From contig CAWJHQ010000006.1 of the NCBI GenBank assembly GCA_963842775.1, forward strand, positions 124,001 through 188,000: a stretch of 64,000 nt of DNA, written 5' to 3'. The translations under genes were made by a program, and so were the position numbers. Positions 54,445 through 64,000 of this stretch are shown here, in pieces. Source of the stretch: R-RK-3 sp963842775. Its GTDB lineage: Bacteria > Pseudomonadota > Alphaproteobacteria > Rhizobiales > Rhodomicrobiaceae. Within the stretch, counting starts at the first letter, position 1, and each line of letters opens with the position of its first letter. Below the pieces are notes generated by a model that saw only the letters and a program-made list of their open reading frames with translations, did no database searches and was not told the origin of the DNA.

Positions 54445-55530
54445 TTACATCTGCTCGTAATTGCCGTTCTTCCACTCATAGAGAGCGTAGGGCGGCAGGC
54501 TCGGATCGCCCTTGTCGTTGAAGGTGAACTTGCCGATGGCGGTGTTGAACTCGGTGCTGTTCATCGCCTTGATCACCTTGTCGGTGTCCATGCTGCCGGC
54601 CTTTTCCACCGCCTGCTTCCAGACCTGGAAGGTGGCGTAGGTATAGAGCACGTAGCCTTCCGGCTCGACGCCCTTGGCGCGGAATGTCTTCACCAGTTCG
54701 GCAGCGGCAGGGTTCTTGCGCGGGTCGGGCGAGAAGGTCATCAGCGTGCCTTCGCCGTCCTTGCCGGTGATCTGCCAATATTCCTGCGTGACGAGCGCGT
54801 CGCCGCCCATCAGGATCGACTTCATGCCCTGCGAGCGCATCTGGCGCACGATCAGGCCCGCCTCGGTGTGATAGCCGCCGAGATAGACGAGATCGACATT
54901 GGCCTGTTTCAGCTTGGAAACCAGCGCGGTGTAGTCTTTCTCACCGGCGGTGATGGCTTCGTAGAGGGCTTCGTTCTTGCCCGCTGCGTTCAGGGCTTTC
55001 TTGGTTTCGTCGGCGAGGCCCTTACCGTAGGCGCTCTTGTCGTGCACGATGGCGACGACCTTGTCCTTGAAGTTCTTGGCCACATAGGCGCCGGCGACGC
55101 TGCCCTGCTGGTCGTCACGGCCGCAGACCCGGAAGACGCCCGGACCGGGGCGTTCATCCGTGAACTTGGGATTGGTCGAGGCGGGCGAGATCATCAGGAT
55201 GCCTGCCTCATTGTAGACCGCTGAAGACGGGATCGACGATCCGGAGCAGAAATGGCCGGCCATGAAGGCGACCTTCTGTCCTGCCATCTTATTGGCCACG
55301 GCCACGGCCTGCTTGGGGTCGCAGGCATCGTCGCCGATTTCGAGTTTGATCTTCTTGCCGAGCACAGTCAGATCGGCGACGGCGGCGTCGGCGCCCGCCT
55401 TGAACTGCGCGCCGAACGTGGCGTAGCTGCCGGTCATCGGACCCGCAACGCCAACTGTAATATCTTGCGCCAGGGCCGGGGCGGCGAAGCCCATGCTTAA
55501 AATAGCGGCGGCCACCAAGTGTTTGTTCAT
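54445..55530 (-). CDS. livK: Branched-chain amino-acid ABC transporter substrate-binding protein
   Basis: This 361-residue periplasmic Leu/Ile/Val-binding protein has a signal peptide cleaved at APALAQ near residue 21. ITVGVAGPMTGSYATFGAQFKAGADAAVADL and AGHFCSGSSIPSSAVYNEAGILMISPASTNP are near-textbook LivJ/LivK sequences, so branched-chain amino acids are the likely ligands, unlike the two binding proteins at 11-14 kb. It is the last gene of the operon that runs from 60101 and is followed by a terminator. Confidence 0.94.
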   Translation of the reverse strand: MNKHLVAAAILSMGFAAPALAQDITVGVAGPMTGSYATFGAQFKAGADAAVADLTVLGKKIKLEIGDDACDPKQAVAVANKMAGQKVAFMAGHFCSGSSIPSSAVYNEAGILMISPASTNPKFTDERPGPGVFRVCGRDDQQGSVAGAYVAKNFKDKVVAIVHDKSAYGKGLADETKKALNAAGKNEALYEAITAGEKDYTALVSKLKQANVDLVYLGGYHTEAGLIVRQMRSQGMKSILMGGDALVTQEYWQITGKDGEGTLMTFSPDPRKNPAAAELVKTFRAKGVEPEGYVLYTYATFQVWKQAVEKAGSMDTDKVIKAMNSTEFNTAIGKFTFNDKGDPSLPPYALYEWKNGNYEQM

Positions 55531-55624
55531 GTAGTTTTCCTTTTGTTGCCCACTTCTACTTTCAAATCTTTGTCACCACGCTGCCAATACATCATGCACC
55601 AATTAGGCGACAGCGTGGCGCGTC

Positions 55625-55996
55625 CTAGCGTTTTCGCCATGTCAGCGGGCTGGTCCGCTCGAAAATCCAGCCATATTGCGTCGTCATCTGCCGCGCCTGC
55701 TCCAACCGGTAGCCGAGCGCCGCCGCGCCGAGCAGGATCAAGGTGTCGACGACGTAATAATGCGGCGAGAGCAGCGTGCCCTGCATCAGGCGCCAGCTCT
55801 CGAAGGTTGCACTTTGAAACAGTCCCCAGTGAAGAAATCGCACTGCAACGCCGAGCAGAAGCACGTAGAACGCCACCCGCGTGAACGGCTTCCAGCCATT
55901 CGCGAGCGCGCGGCCGGTGAGGAACGCCGCTCCACCGCCGAGAATGACGGTGACGATGAAGAAAGCCGCGTAAGATTTCTCCACGATCAGATCCAT
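55625..55996 (-). CDS. DUF6867-type small membrane protein of Liv operons
   Basis: This 123-residue protein has three hydrophobic segments (FFIVTVILGGGAAFLTGRAL, VAFYVLLLGVAVRFLHWGLF, YYVVDTLILLGAAALGYRL) and a basic, Trp-containing tail. A protein of this kind is regularly found between livF and the binding-protein gene in Rhizobiales; I assign DUF6867 from memory of that context. The role is unknown; an accessory part of the transporter is plausible. Confidence 0.75.
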   Translation of the reverse strand: MDLIVEKSYAAFFIVTVILGGGAAFLTGRALANGWKPFTRVAFYVLLLGVAVRFLHWGLFQSATFESWRLMQGTLLSPHYYVVDTLILLGAAALGYRLEQARQMTTQYGWIFERTSPLTWRKR

Positions 55997-56022
55997 GCGA
56001 GCGATCCGCTATTTGCGTCCAC

Positions 56023-56741
<719 letters not shown>

Positions 56742-56745
<4 letters not shown>

Positions 56746-57588
56746 AGTTGCACCTCGGCCTCGACCTTTTCGACCTCCTCTTCCGCCACGCCGAGATAGG
56801 CGGCGATGACGGTGGGATCGTTGCGCACCATTTCGGGCGAGCCGTCGGAAATCTTGCGGCCGTAATCGAGCACGGCGATATGGTCGGATATGCCCATGAC
56901 GACGCCCATATCGTGTTCGATGAGCAGGATCGAGAGGCCGTGCTCCTGCTTGATCCATAAAAGCGTGCGGTTCAATTCGGCCGATTCGCGCGGGTTGAGG
57001 CCGGCGGCGGGCTCGTCCAGGCAGAGGAGGACCGGCCGCGTGCACATGGCGCGCGCGATTTCGAGGCGGCGCTGATCGCCATAGGCGAGGTCGCCAGCCG
57101 CATCGTCGGCGCGCTCGATGAGCCCCATATTCTCCAGCCAGTAGCTGGCGAATTCGATCGCCTCGGCTTCGGCCTTGCGGTAGCGGGCGAGGCCCAGAAG
57201 GCCGGCAATGGAGAACAAGGAGGCAGTGCTGAGCGGCGCCGTGCTGGGCGACGAGCAGATTTTCGAGCACCGTCATGCCGCTGAACAGGCGGATATTCTG
57301 GAAGGTGCGCGCCACGCCGGCGGTCGCGGCAATTTCGTGGCCCTCCATCCGTTCCAGCAGAAACGGCGCCTCGCGGGCAGGATGGTTGAGGGCGATCATG
57401 CCCTCGGTCGGCTTGTAGAAGCCGGTGATGCAGTTGAAGACCGTTGTCTTGCCCGCGCCGTTCGGCCCGATGAGAGCGGTGATCTCGCCGCGCCGGGCCG
57501 TGAAGGTGAGATTGTCGATCGCGACCAGCCCGCCAAAGCGCATGGTCAGGTGGTCAACTTGCAGGATTGCGCCGTCGCCCGAACTCAT
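56742..57588 (-). CDS. livG: Branched-chain amino-acid ABC transporter ATP-binding protein LivG, frameshifted
   Basis: This ATPase has about 281 residues, with Walker A GPNGAGKTT, GVARTFQNIRLFSGMTVLENLLVAQH, signature LAYGDQRRLEIARAM and Walker B LLCLDEPAAGLNPRE. One extra base near 57237 breaks the frame after the Q-loop region; removing it gives APLSTASLFSIAGLLG. Start and stop overlap livM and livF. An acidic tail, EEEVEKVEAEVQL, extends the usual end. Confidence 0.92.
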
Positions 57589-59183
57589 CCCGCGCCTTCC
57601 CTTACCAGCGATCCCGAGATGGATTTGCGCTCCTTGAGCGCGACGGTCGCCTCGCGGGAGCCGACGAGGCCTCGCGGCCGCCAGACCATGATGGTGATCA
57701 TCGAGGCGCCGAAGATCAGCATCCGGTAGTCCTGCAGGTCGCGGAAAAATTCCGAGCTGCCGATCAGCACCACGGCCGCGACGGCCACGCCGACCTGACT
57801 GCCGAGGCCGCCCAGCACGACGATCGCCAGCACCAGGGCGGATTCCTGAAAGGTGAAGGATTCCGGGCTGATGAAGCCCTGCCGCGTGGCGAAGAACGAT
57901 CCGGCAAAGCCGCCGAACATGGCGCCGATGGCGAAGGCGGTGAGCTTGGTGGTGACCGTGTTGATGCCGAGCGAGCGGCAGGCGATCTCATCTTCGCGTA
58001 AGGCTTCCCAGGCGCGGCCGATCGGCAGGCGGCGCAGACGCTTGGTGACAAAGTTCACCAGGAGCGCCAGCGCGAGAATGAGATAATACATGAAGATGAT
58101 GCGGTGCATGTTGCTGTATTCCAGGCCGAAAAAGCCGTGGAATGTATTGTCGCCGAGACGGTCGAAGCTGAGCCCGAAAAAGCTGGGCTTGGGAATGCGC
58201 GAGACGCCGTTCGGGCCGTTGGTGAGCGATTGCCAGTTGAGCAGGATGATGCGGATCATCTCGCCGAATGCGAGGGTGACGATGGCGAGGTAGTCGCCCC
58301 TGAGGCGCAGCACGGGGAAGCCGAGGATGATCCCCCACAGGGCGGCGAACATGCCCGCCAGGGGCAGGCAGACCCAGAACGACCAGCCGAGTTGGGTTGA
58401 GATCAGCGCATAGGAATAGGCGCCGACGGCGTAGAACGCCACATAGCCGAGGTCGAGCAGCCCGGCGAGGCCGACGACCACGTTCAGTCCCCAGCCCAGC
58501 ATGATGTAGGTGAGGATCTGGATGGCGGTGTCGAGGGCGTAGCGCTGCTGATCGCCCGCCACCAGCACCGGCAGAAAGATCGCGATGACCAGCAGGGCGG
58601 GCGCAAATTGATCGACGAAATGGGGGGTCTTGCGGGCTTCGGCGTCACTCCGGGGAGCGAGGCTCCAAATCCAGCGCAGGATCGTGACGACCCCCATGGT
58701 CGACATCACGACGAACATGGCGAGAAACACGATGCCGGTCAGCTCGACGGCGATCCGCGCCCGGTTTTGCCATTCGGGGGAGCCGAAAAGGTTGCTGATG
58801 TCGGAGGCGGCCTCCAGCCGGAACCCGGGCAGGAGGAAATAGGCCCCGCCAAGCAGATACATGAGCAGGATCGCCCCGAGCACCACCGGGCTCGACGCTC
58901 CCGAAGGCAGAAGCCGGGCAATGGCGTTGACGGCCACCAATTTGCGCCAGACGAACAGGTCGAAAAACAGCCGGACGACGCCGACCCCGACGGCAAGGCT
59001 GACGGCGAGCCCGAGCCGGTAGACGAGGGCGAGCCCGCCTTGCGCATTCTCGGTCTTGACGCCGACGATGGCGATGAACAGCAGCAACGCAATGCCGGCG
59101 GCGATGACGGAGTCCCTGACGGCGTCCGCTACTTCCGACACCTCTGCTTTGGCGCCGATCGCAGCGCCCGCCGCTTCCGCCAT
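57585..59183 (-). CDS. livM: Branched-chain amino-acid ABC transporter permease LivM, long form
   Basis: This 532-residue permease is longer than the common 320-430 residues. The C-terminal 330 residues are LivM proper: GWGLNVVVGLAGLLDLGYVAFYAVGAYSY, GDYLAIVTLAFGEMIRIILLN and the coupling loop GRAWEALREDEIACRSLGIN. The N-terminal 200 residues add several hydrophobic segments, as in many alphaproteobacterial LivM proteins. The frame is intact and overlaps livG. Confidence 0.94.
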   Translation of the reverse strand: MAEAAGAAIGAKAEVSEVADAVRDSVIAAGIALLLFIAIVGVKTENAQGGLALVYRLGLAVSLAVGVGVVRLFFDLFVWRKLVAVNAIARLLPSGASSPVVLGAILLMYLLGGAYFLLPGFRLEAASDISNLFGSPEWQNRARIAVELTGIVFLAMFVVMSTMGVVTILRWIWSLAPRSDAEARKTPHFVDQFAPALLVIAIFLPVLVAGDQQRYALDTAIQILTYIMLGWGLNVVVGLAGLLDLGYVAFYAVGAYSYALISTQLGWSFWVCLPLAGMFAALWGIILGFPVLRLRGDYLAIVTLAFGEMIRIILLNWQSLTNGPNGVSRIPKPSFFGLSFDRLGDNTFHGFFGLEYSNMHRIIFMYYLILALALLVNFVTKRLRRLPIGRAWEALREDEIACRSLGINTVTTKLTAFAIGAMFGGFAGSFFATRQGFISPESFTFQESALVLAIVVLGGLGSQVGVAVAAVVLIGSSEFFRDLQDYRMLIFGASMITIMVWRPRGLVGSREATVALKERKSISGSLVREGAG

Positions 59184-59185
59184 GA

Positions 59186-60101
59186 CTAAACCTTTTCGAT
59201 CTCAGGCCTGCCCAGCAGCCCGGAAGGAAAGAAAATCAGCACGATCGCCAGAATGGAAAAGGCCGCGACATCCTTATATTCGGTCGTGAAATAACCGGCC
59301 CAGAACACTTCGATCAGCCCGATGATCAGGCCGCCCAGCATCGCGCCCGGCAGCGAACCGATACCGCCGAGCACTGCCGCGGTGAACGCCTTGATGCCGG
59401 CGACAAAACCGATGAAGAAGTCGATCACCCCGTAATAGAGCAGGTACATCAGCCCGGCGACGGCGGCGAGCGAGGCGCCCATCACGAAGGTGAGCGAGAT
59501 GATCCGGTCGACATTGACCCCCAGAAGCGCCGCCATGGTGCGGTCCTGTTCGCAGGCGCGCTGCTGCCGGCCGAGCGACGTCTTGGCGATGAAATAGGAG
59601 AACAGCGCCATCACCACGAAAGTGGTGACCATGATGAGGATCTGGATATTGCTGAGCGAGACCGAGAACCCTTCTATATGCATCAACGTATGACCGCCGC
59701 CGACGACGGGCGGCAGCGGCTTGACGCGCGCATCCTGGGTAAGCTGCACGAAATTCTGCAGGAAAATCGATGCGCCGATCGCGGTGATCAGCGGAGCCAG
59801 CCGGAAGGAGGCGCGCAGCGGCCGGTAGGCGACGCGCTCCAGCGCCCAGCCCCAGATCGCCGTCAGCAGCATGCAGATGAGCAGGACGAGGACCAGGACG
59901 AGCGGCACCGACGGTGATGCCGATGGAGGTGATCAGCAGGAATGAAATCAGCGCCATGAAGGCGCCCATCATGAAAATGTCGCCATGGGCGAAATTGATC
60001 ATTCCTATGATGCCATAGACCATGGTGTAGCCGATGGCGATGAGGCCGTAGATCGAGCCGAGCGTCAGCCCGTTGATGAGTTGCTGTAGGAAATATTCCA
60101 T
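59186..60101 (-). CDS. livH: Branched-chain amino-acid ABC transporter permease LivH, frameshifted
   Basis: This permease has about 304 residues. MEYFLQQLINGLTLGSIYGLIAIGYTMVYGIIGMINFAHGDIFM is a classic LivH start, and FVAGIKAFTAAVLGGIGSLPGAMLGG is present near the end. An extra base near 59911 breaks the frame after GIT; removing it gives SVPLVLVLV. It is the first gene of the third Liv operon, 2 nt before livM. Confidence 0.93.
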
Positions 60102-60257
60102 ATGGGCGGGCTGATCCGAATGAGACGCTCCCGATGGGACCTGTAATCTTCTCTTAGCAAAGCAAGCCTCTGCGGCACAACGACTATGTTGAGGCGCGCT
60201 GCATTCGAGCGCGCAGCCCCGCGAACCTGCCCCCGCCCCGGCTCCCGGCCCTCCCGG

Positions 60258-60485
60258 CTAGCCGACCTTGTGCTCTTCCTTCGAAGCGTTCGGCACCTGA
60301 CGGCGGTCGGCATCCAGCTCCAGCGTCTTCGCCGGTGCGGCAGGCGCCTCGTCGTCCTGCATATTTTGCTTGAAGCTCTTCAGGCCCTTGGCGAGATCGC
60401 CCATCACTTCGGAGATCTTGCCCCGCCCGAACAGCAGCACGAGCACGAGAACCAGGATCAGAATATGCGCGAAACTCAAACCCAT
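60258..60485 (-). CDS. tatA: Twin-arginine translocase subunit TatA
   Basis: This 75-residue protein has one N-terminal membrane helix (SFAHILILVLVLVLLFGRGKISEVMGDLAKGLKSFKQNM), with the FGRGK hinge and the amphipathic helix of TatA, and an acidic/polar tail. The ATG at 60485 follows AAAGGG. No tatB or tatC gene follows, although these usually form an operon, so it may be an extra tatA copy or a split operon. Confidence 0.92.
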   Translation of the reverse strand: MGLSFAHILILVLVLVLLFGRGKISEVMGDLAKGLKSFKQNMQDDEAPAAPAKTLELDADRRQVPNASKEEHKVG

Positions 60486-61197
60486 AGGTTTACCCTTTTG
60501 CATGGCGCCGCCCGCCTTGCGGGCAATGCGCGTCGTTGCCGATTGCGGCCCTCGATGCGGCCAGCTTCACTAAGAAGTGGCAGAAGAGGGCCGTTAAGGC
60601 AACTTATGTTCGAAAAAATCCTGGCGGTGGCCGGAGCCGGATCGCCTGCCGATAGATTTTCATAATGCCGCTCCGCTGTCTCCCACCATTTTCTCGGCGC
60701 TGCATCATTCGCAAGCTGACATTAAACGAAAAAGCTTAGCCAAGGGCACAATAACCGGACGCCAATTTTCGGCTAAGTCGTCAGGGCTTCCGACCGGAAC
60801 GGTCGCCGGCCGGCCTGGCCCGGGTAACGGAAACTATCACCGAATTCGTGCGTTTACCCGCCTTGTACTTACGCAAAGCCTGGAAGATGCGACAGGTGCT
60901 CTTGGATTTGAGGGCCGGAGCAGGCGAAGGCCTCGCATTTACCCGTGGCGGCCCATAGATTTGCCGGAAAGATATTCTCCATAGGCCAGAGGAGCCTCGC
61001 CTGCGCCGGTCGTCGCGGCGGAGGCTCACGAAGGAGTACCAGCCTGCAACTTAAGCGATTTCTCAATTTCCTTGTGGCAATGTCGCGGCCCATGGGAGCA
61101 GTTCAAAGCACGCATGCGGGTCGCCTCGATCCGGCAAGCGTGATAATCTCGCCCGCGAATTAGCCATAGACATGGGACGTAGCAAAGCGAAAGGCAG
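60486..61197. other. 712-bp region between tatA and fadE without a supportable gene
   Basis: Short open frames exist on both strands but are arginine-rich and unlike known proteins. A 19-codon frame starting at 60607 (MFEKILAVAG...) recalls the start of universal stress proteins but ends at once. The tatA promoter must lie at the left end. I find no RNA gene. Confidence 0.4.
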
Positions 61198-61213
61198 TTG
61201 ACGTATACGTCAA
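61198..61213. promoter_or_regulatory. 16-bp perfect palindrome upstream of fadE (LiuR-like site)
   Basis: TTGACGTATACGTCAA is a perfect inverted repeat 65 bp before the fadE ATG. It resembles, from memory, sites described for MerR-family LiuR regulators of branched-chain amino-acid and fatty-acid catabolism. Its left half also forms a TTGACG -35 box, with TTAAAG 20 nt downstream, a long spacer as used by MerR-type activators. Confidence 0.6.
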
Positions 61214-61278
61214 TTGCCTCCACTTAAAGAGCGGCCTGATCGTTGCGTTTCAGCAGCCGGCGATGGAAGGATTTGACC

Positions 61279-63813
61279 ATGGCGGCACTTATCTTCTTAC
61301 TTCTCTGTCTCGGAGCGGCCATCGCTCTGGCGCTTTGGCGGGCGCCGCTGTGGGCGTGGGCGGTTTTGGTGGCCGTCGCCACCTTCCTCATTCAGGTAGG
61401 ATTTGCTTTCGGCCCGATGGGCGGCATCTCCTTCACCAAGCTGCTCGGCTGGATTCCGGCGATCGCACTCGGCGTGCTGTCCTACCGGCCGATCCGCCGC
61501 CAGGCGGTGACCATGCCGGCTTTCCGCATGGTCAAGCGGATCATGCCGCCGGTTTCGCCCACCGAGCGCGAGGCGCTTGAAGCCGGCACGCTCGGTTTCG
61601 ATGCCGAGCTGTTCGGCGGCGAGCCGAATTGGGACCGCTTGCGCGCCGTGCGGCCGATGAGCCTCACCGAGGAGGAGCGCCAGTTTCTCGACGGCCCCAC
61701 CGAAGAACTCTGCCGCATGTCGCACGATTGGCAGATCCGCGCCGAGCGCCGCGACGTTCCGGAGGAGATCTGGAATTTCATCAAGCAGAAGGGCTTCCTC
61801 GGGATGCTCATCTCCAAGGAGCATGGCGGCCTCGGCTTCTCCGCGCAGGCGCAGTCGCTGGTCCTGGGCAAGGTCGCGTCCCGTTCGCCCGACGTGTCCG
61901 TCTGCGTCATGGTGCCCAATTCGCTCGGACCGGGCGAGCTGATCGAGAAATTCGGCACGGCCGAGCAGAAGGAGCACTACCTGCCGCGCCTGGCGCGCGG
62001 GCGAGGAAGTCCCGTGTTTCGCGCTCACCGGCCCATATGCCGGCTCCGACGCGGCCTCGATGCGCGATATCGGCACCGTGACGCGCGGCATGCATAATGG
62101 CCAGGAGGTCATCGGCGTCCGGCTGAACTGGGACAAGCGCTACATCACGCTCGCGCCCAACGCGACACTGCTGGGCCTCGCCTTCCACATGTCCGACCCG
62201 GAAAATCTGCTCGGCAAGGGCGAGAATATCGGCATTACGCTGGCGCTGATTCCGGCAAGCCATGAAGGCGTGCAGATCGGCCGGCGGCATCTGCCTTGCG
62301 GCAACGCCTTCCCGAACGGCCCGACCTGGGGCGAGAACGTCTTCATCCCGCTCGATTGGATCATCGGCGGCCAGGAGCATGTCGGCCAGGGCTGGCGGAT
62401 GCTGATGAGCTGCCTCGCGGCGGGCCGTGCGATTTCGCTGCCCGCCAGCGGTACGGCTGCGGCGAAAAGCATGCTGCGTTCGACGTCCGCCTATGCGCGG
62501 GTGCGCTCGCAGTTCAACATTCCGATCGGCAAGATGGAGGGCATCGAGGAGCCGCTCGCCCGCATGGTCGAGGCGGCCTATCTGCTCGAATCCGCCCGCT
62601 CCGTCACCGCCTCCATGGTTTCGGGCGGCGACAAGCCCGCCGTGATTTCGGCGCTGATGAAATATCGCTGCACCGAATGGGCGCGCCAGGCCGTCAACGA
62701 CGCGATGGACATCCAGGGCGGCAAGGCGATCTGCGACGGCCCGTCGAATTTCGCCCAGGCGGCCTATCAGATCCATCCCGGTCAGCATCACCGTCGAAGG
62801 CGCCAACATCCTGACGCGCTCGCTGATGGTGATCGCGCAAGGCGCGCTGCGCAGCCATCCCTGGCTGTTCAAGGAAGTGGAGGCCGTGCAGAATTGGGAC
62901 GAGGACGCCGGATTCCAGGCGTTCGAGACCGCGTTCGAAGGCCATGTCGGCTTTGCCATGGCCAATATCTTCGGCGCCTTCTTCCACAACGTCACCTTCG
63001 GCCTGTTCGCCGTCGCGCCCAAGGCCCGCTACAGCGCGCATTGGTATCGGCAGGCGTCACGCGCGGCGCGGAATTTCGCCCTCGTCACCGACCTGTCGGT
63101 GGCGATCCTGGGCGGCGGCCTGAAGACCAAGCAGCACATCACCGGACGGCTGGCCGACGCGCTGTCGGACCTCTATTTCGTCTGCTGCATGCTGAAGCGC
63201 TTCGAGGACGACGGCGAGCCGGAAGCCGACCGGGTCATTCTCGACCACAGCGTCAAGAACGCCCTGCACCGCTTCTATGCCTCGCTCGGCCGGGTCATCG
63301 CCAACTTCCCCAATCGCATCGTCGCGGTCTTGCTGCGCGTCGCGGTCTTCCCGCTCGGCAATAATTTCGGCATGTCGAACGATCAGCGCGCCAAGCAGAT
63401 CGTCTCGCTGGTGCTGGAGCCGAGCGCCACGCCGCGACCGGCTGACCCGCGAGGTCTTCGTCAGCCACGACCAGAACGAGGCGACCGGCGTTCTGGAAGC
63501 CGCGTTCCTCAAGGTGATCGAGTCCGAGGAGGCCAATCACAAGCTGGAGCGCGCGGTGCGCGCAGGCACGGTGCACCGGTTCCTCGGCAATGACTTCATC
63601 GGCGAAGCGGTGCAGAAGGGCGTCGTCACGGCGCAGGAAGGCGAGTTGCTGCGCGAGCGCGAGCGGCTGGTGGCCAAGGTCATCGCGGTCGATCATTTCG
63701 ACCCGGACGAAATCACCGGCAAGAGCGCCATCGGGCACAATTCCCGGCCGGCAAACGCGTTCGACAAGCCGCCCCATGCGGCATCATCAGAAGAAATTCA
63801 CGCGGCGGAATAG
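61279..63813 (+). CDS. fadE: Acyl-CoA dehydrogenase, FadE type, three frameshifts
   Basis: This protein of about 843 residues is of the long FadE class (the E. coli enzyme has 814) and performs the first oxidation of fatty acyl-CoA at the membrane. Two N-terminal hydrophobic segments precede the dehydrogenase core (FLGMLISKEHGGLGFSAQAQS, CFALTGPYAGSDAAS, QGWRMLMSCLAAGRAISLP, AMDIQGGKAICDGPSN, ITVEGANILTRSLM). A FadE-specific C-terminal domain follows. Extra bases near 62000, 62774 and 63432 break the frame. The ATG at 61279 follows GGAAGGA. A perfect palindrome lies upstream. Confidence 0.9.
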
Positions 63814-63826
63814 CGGAGAGAAGATC

Positions 63827-64000
63827 ATGGCGAAGACGCTGCCGGGCCTGAAACATTGGCATTACAACGTCGACTTCGAAAAGATCGCCTGGGCCACCTT
63901 CGACCAGGCGGGCGAAAGCACCAACAGCTTCGGCCGCGAAACGGCGACCGAGCTGGACACCATCGTCACCGCCGTCGAGGAAGCGGCAAAACGCGGCGAG
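63827..64000 (+). CDS. 3-hydroxyacyl-CoA dehydrogenase / enoyl-CoA hydratase, FadJ-like (5' part only)
   Basis: The first 58 residues are present: HWHYNVDFEKIAWATFDQAGES and LDTIVTAVEEAAKRGE match the N-terminal hydratase domain start of FadB/FadJ-type multifunctional beta-oxidation enzymes. GGAGAGAAG precedes the ATG, 13 bp after the fadE stop, so the two are probably one operon. The window ends inside the gene. Confidence 0.8.
   Translation, partial: MAKTLPGLKHWHYNVDFEKIAWATFDQAGESTNSFGRETATELDTIVTAVEEAAKRGE

Noticed and set aside
60607..60666. Short frame starting MFEKILAVAG, like a universal stress protein N-terminus
   Set aside because: It ends after 19 codons, has no ribosome-binding site, and no further USP-like sequence follows in any frame.
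60781..61093. Leftward open frames of about 75-80 codons between tatA and fadE
   Set aside because: They are Arg-rich, mutually overlapping and without recognisable domains or start signals.

Overview
The window is GC-rich chromosome from an alphaproteobacterium, most likely of the Hyphomicrobiales (Rhizobiales). The evidence is the envelope block cysQ - DUF4170 - lysophospholipid-acyltransferase/waaA - lpxK next to ubiA and rsmE, a Tim44-domain protein, a DUF6867 gene inside a branched-chain amino-acid ABC operon, a ribbon-helix-helix regulator paired with a PHB-depolymerase-type esterase, and many short palindromic intergenic repeats. No rRNA, tRNA, CRISPR array or complete insertion sequence was seen.

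Layout. (1) 1-7157: a sugar or polyol module with a LacI regulator divergent from an RbsABC-like importer, a TIM-barrel isomerase and a Gfo/Idh/MocA dehydrogenase; a 16-bp palindromic operator sits just downstream of the predicted promoter. (2) 7438-17758: two complete Liv-type ABC importers, one with a fused permease-ATPase, whose two binding-protein genes diverge from each other. (3) 17796-22888: IclR regulator, vanillate O-demethylase (vanA, vanB) with a GntR regulator between them, and a MetE-like methyltransferase. (4) 22.9-28.1 kb: an AT-richer accessory segment with a hybrid sensor kinase bounded by a direct repeat, and a large protein joining an HsdR-type nuclease domain to a P-loop NTPase. 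(5) 28122-33998: DUF3237 protein, crotonase, feruloyl-CoA synthase, thiolase, SDR dehydrogenase and 4-hydroxybenzoyl-CoA-type thioesterase. (6) 34082-35724: RHH regulator and esterase. (7) 35865-41685: GntR-controlled ABC importer with an SMP-30 lactonase. (8) 41.8-47.0 kb: small stress and envelope genes, cold-shock protein and a large SPFH protein. (9) 47.0-54.1 kb: lipid A/Kdo, ubiquinone, RsmE and P1-peptidase genes. (10) 54.4-60.1 kb: a third Liv operon; then tatA, fadE behind a perfect 16-bp palindrome, and the start of a FadJ-type beta-oxidation gene.

How it fits together. Regions 2, 3 and 5 read as one programme: import of plant aromatic acids, CoA activation of ferulate or coumarate, CoA-dependent chain shortening (hydratase, dehydrogenase, thiolase, thioesterase; no vanillin dehydrogenase in the window), then vanillate O-demethylation. 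An identical 11-bp near-palindrome, ATAACAATTAT, occurs in the three divergent intergenic regions of these modules (12550, 18677 and 28657). It is a candidate shared operator, perhaps for the IclR protein encoded beside the middle copy.

Caution on the sequence. About 30 genes or gene parts are interrupted by single-base frameshifts. In almost every case I reconstructed, removing exactly one base restores the frame, and the density peaks at 37.0-40.4 kb. This looks like insertion-biased consensus error rather than gene decay, so the broken genes are annotated as whole genes with the shift noted.
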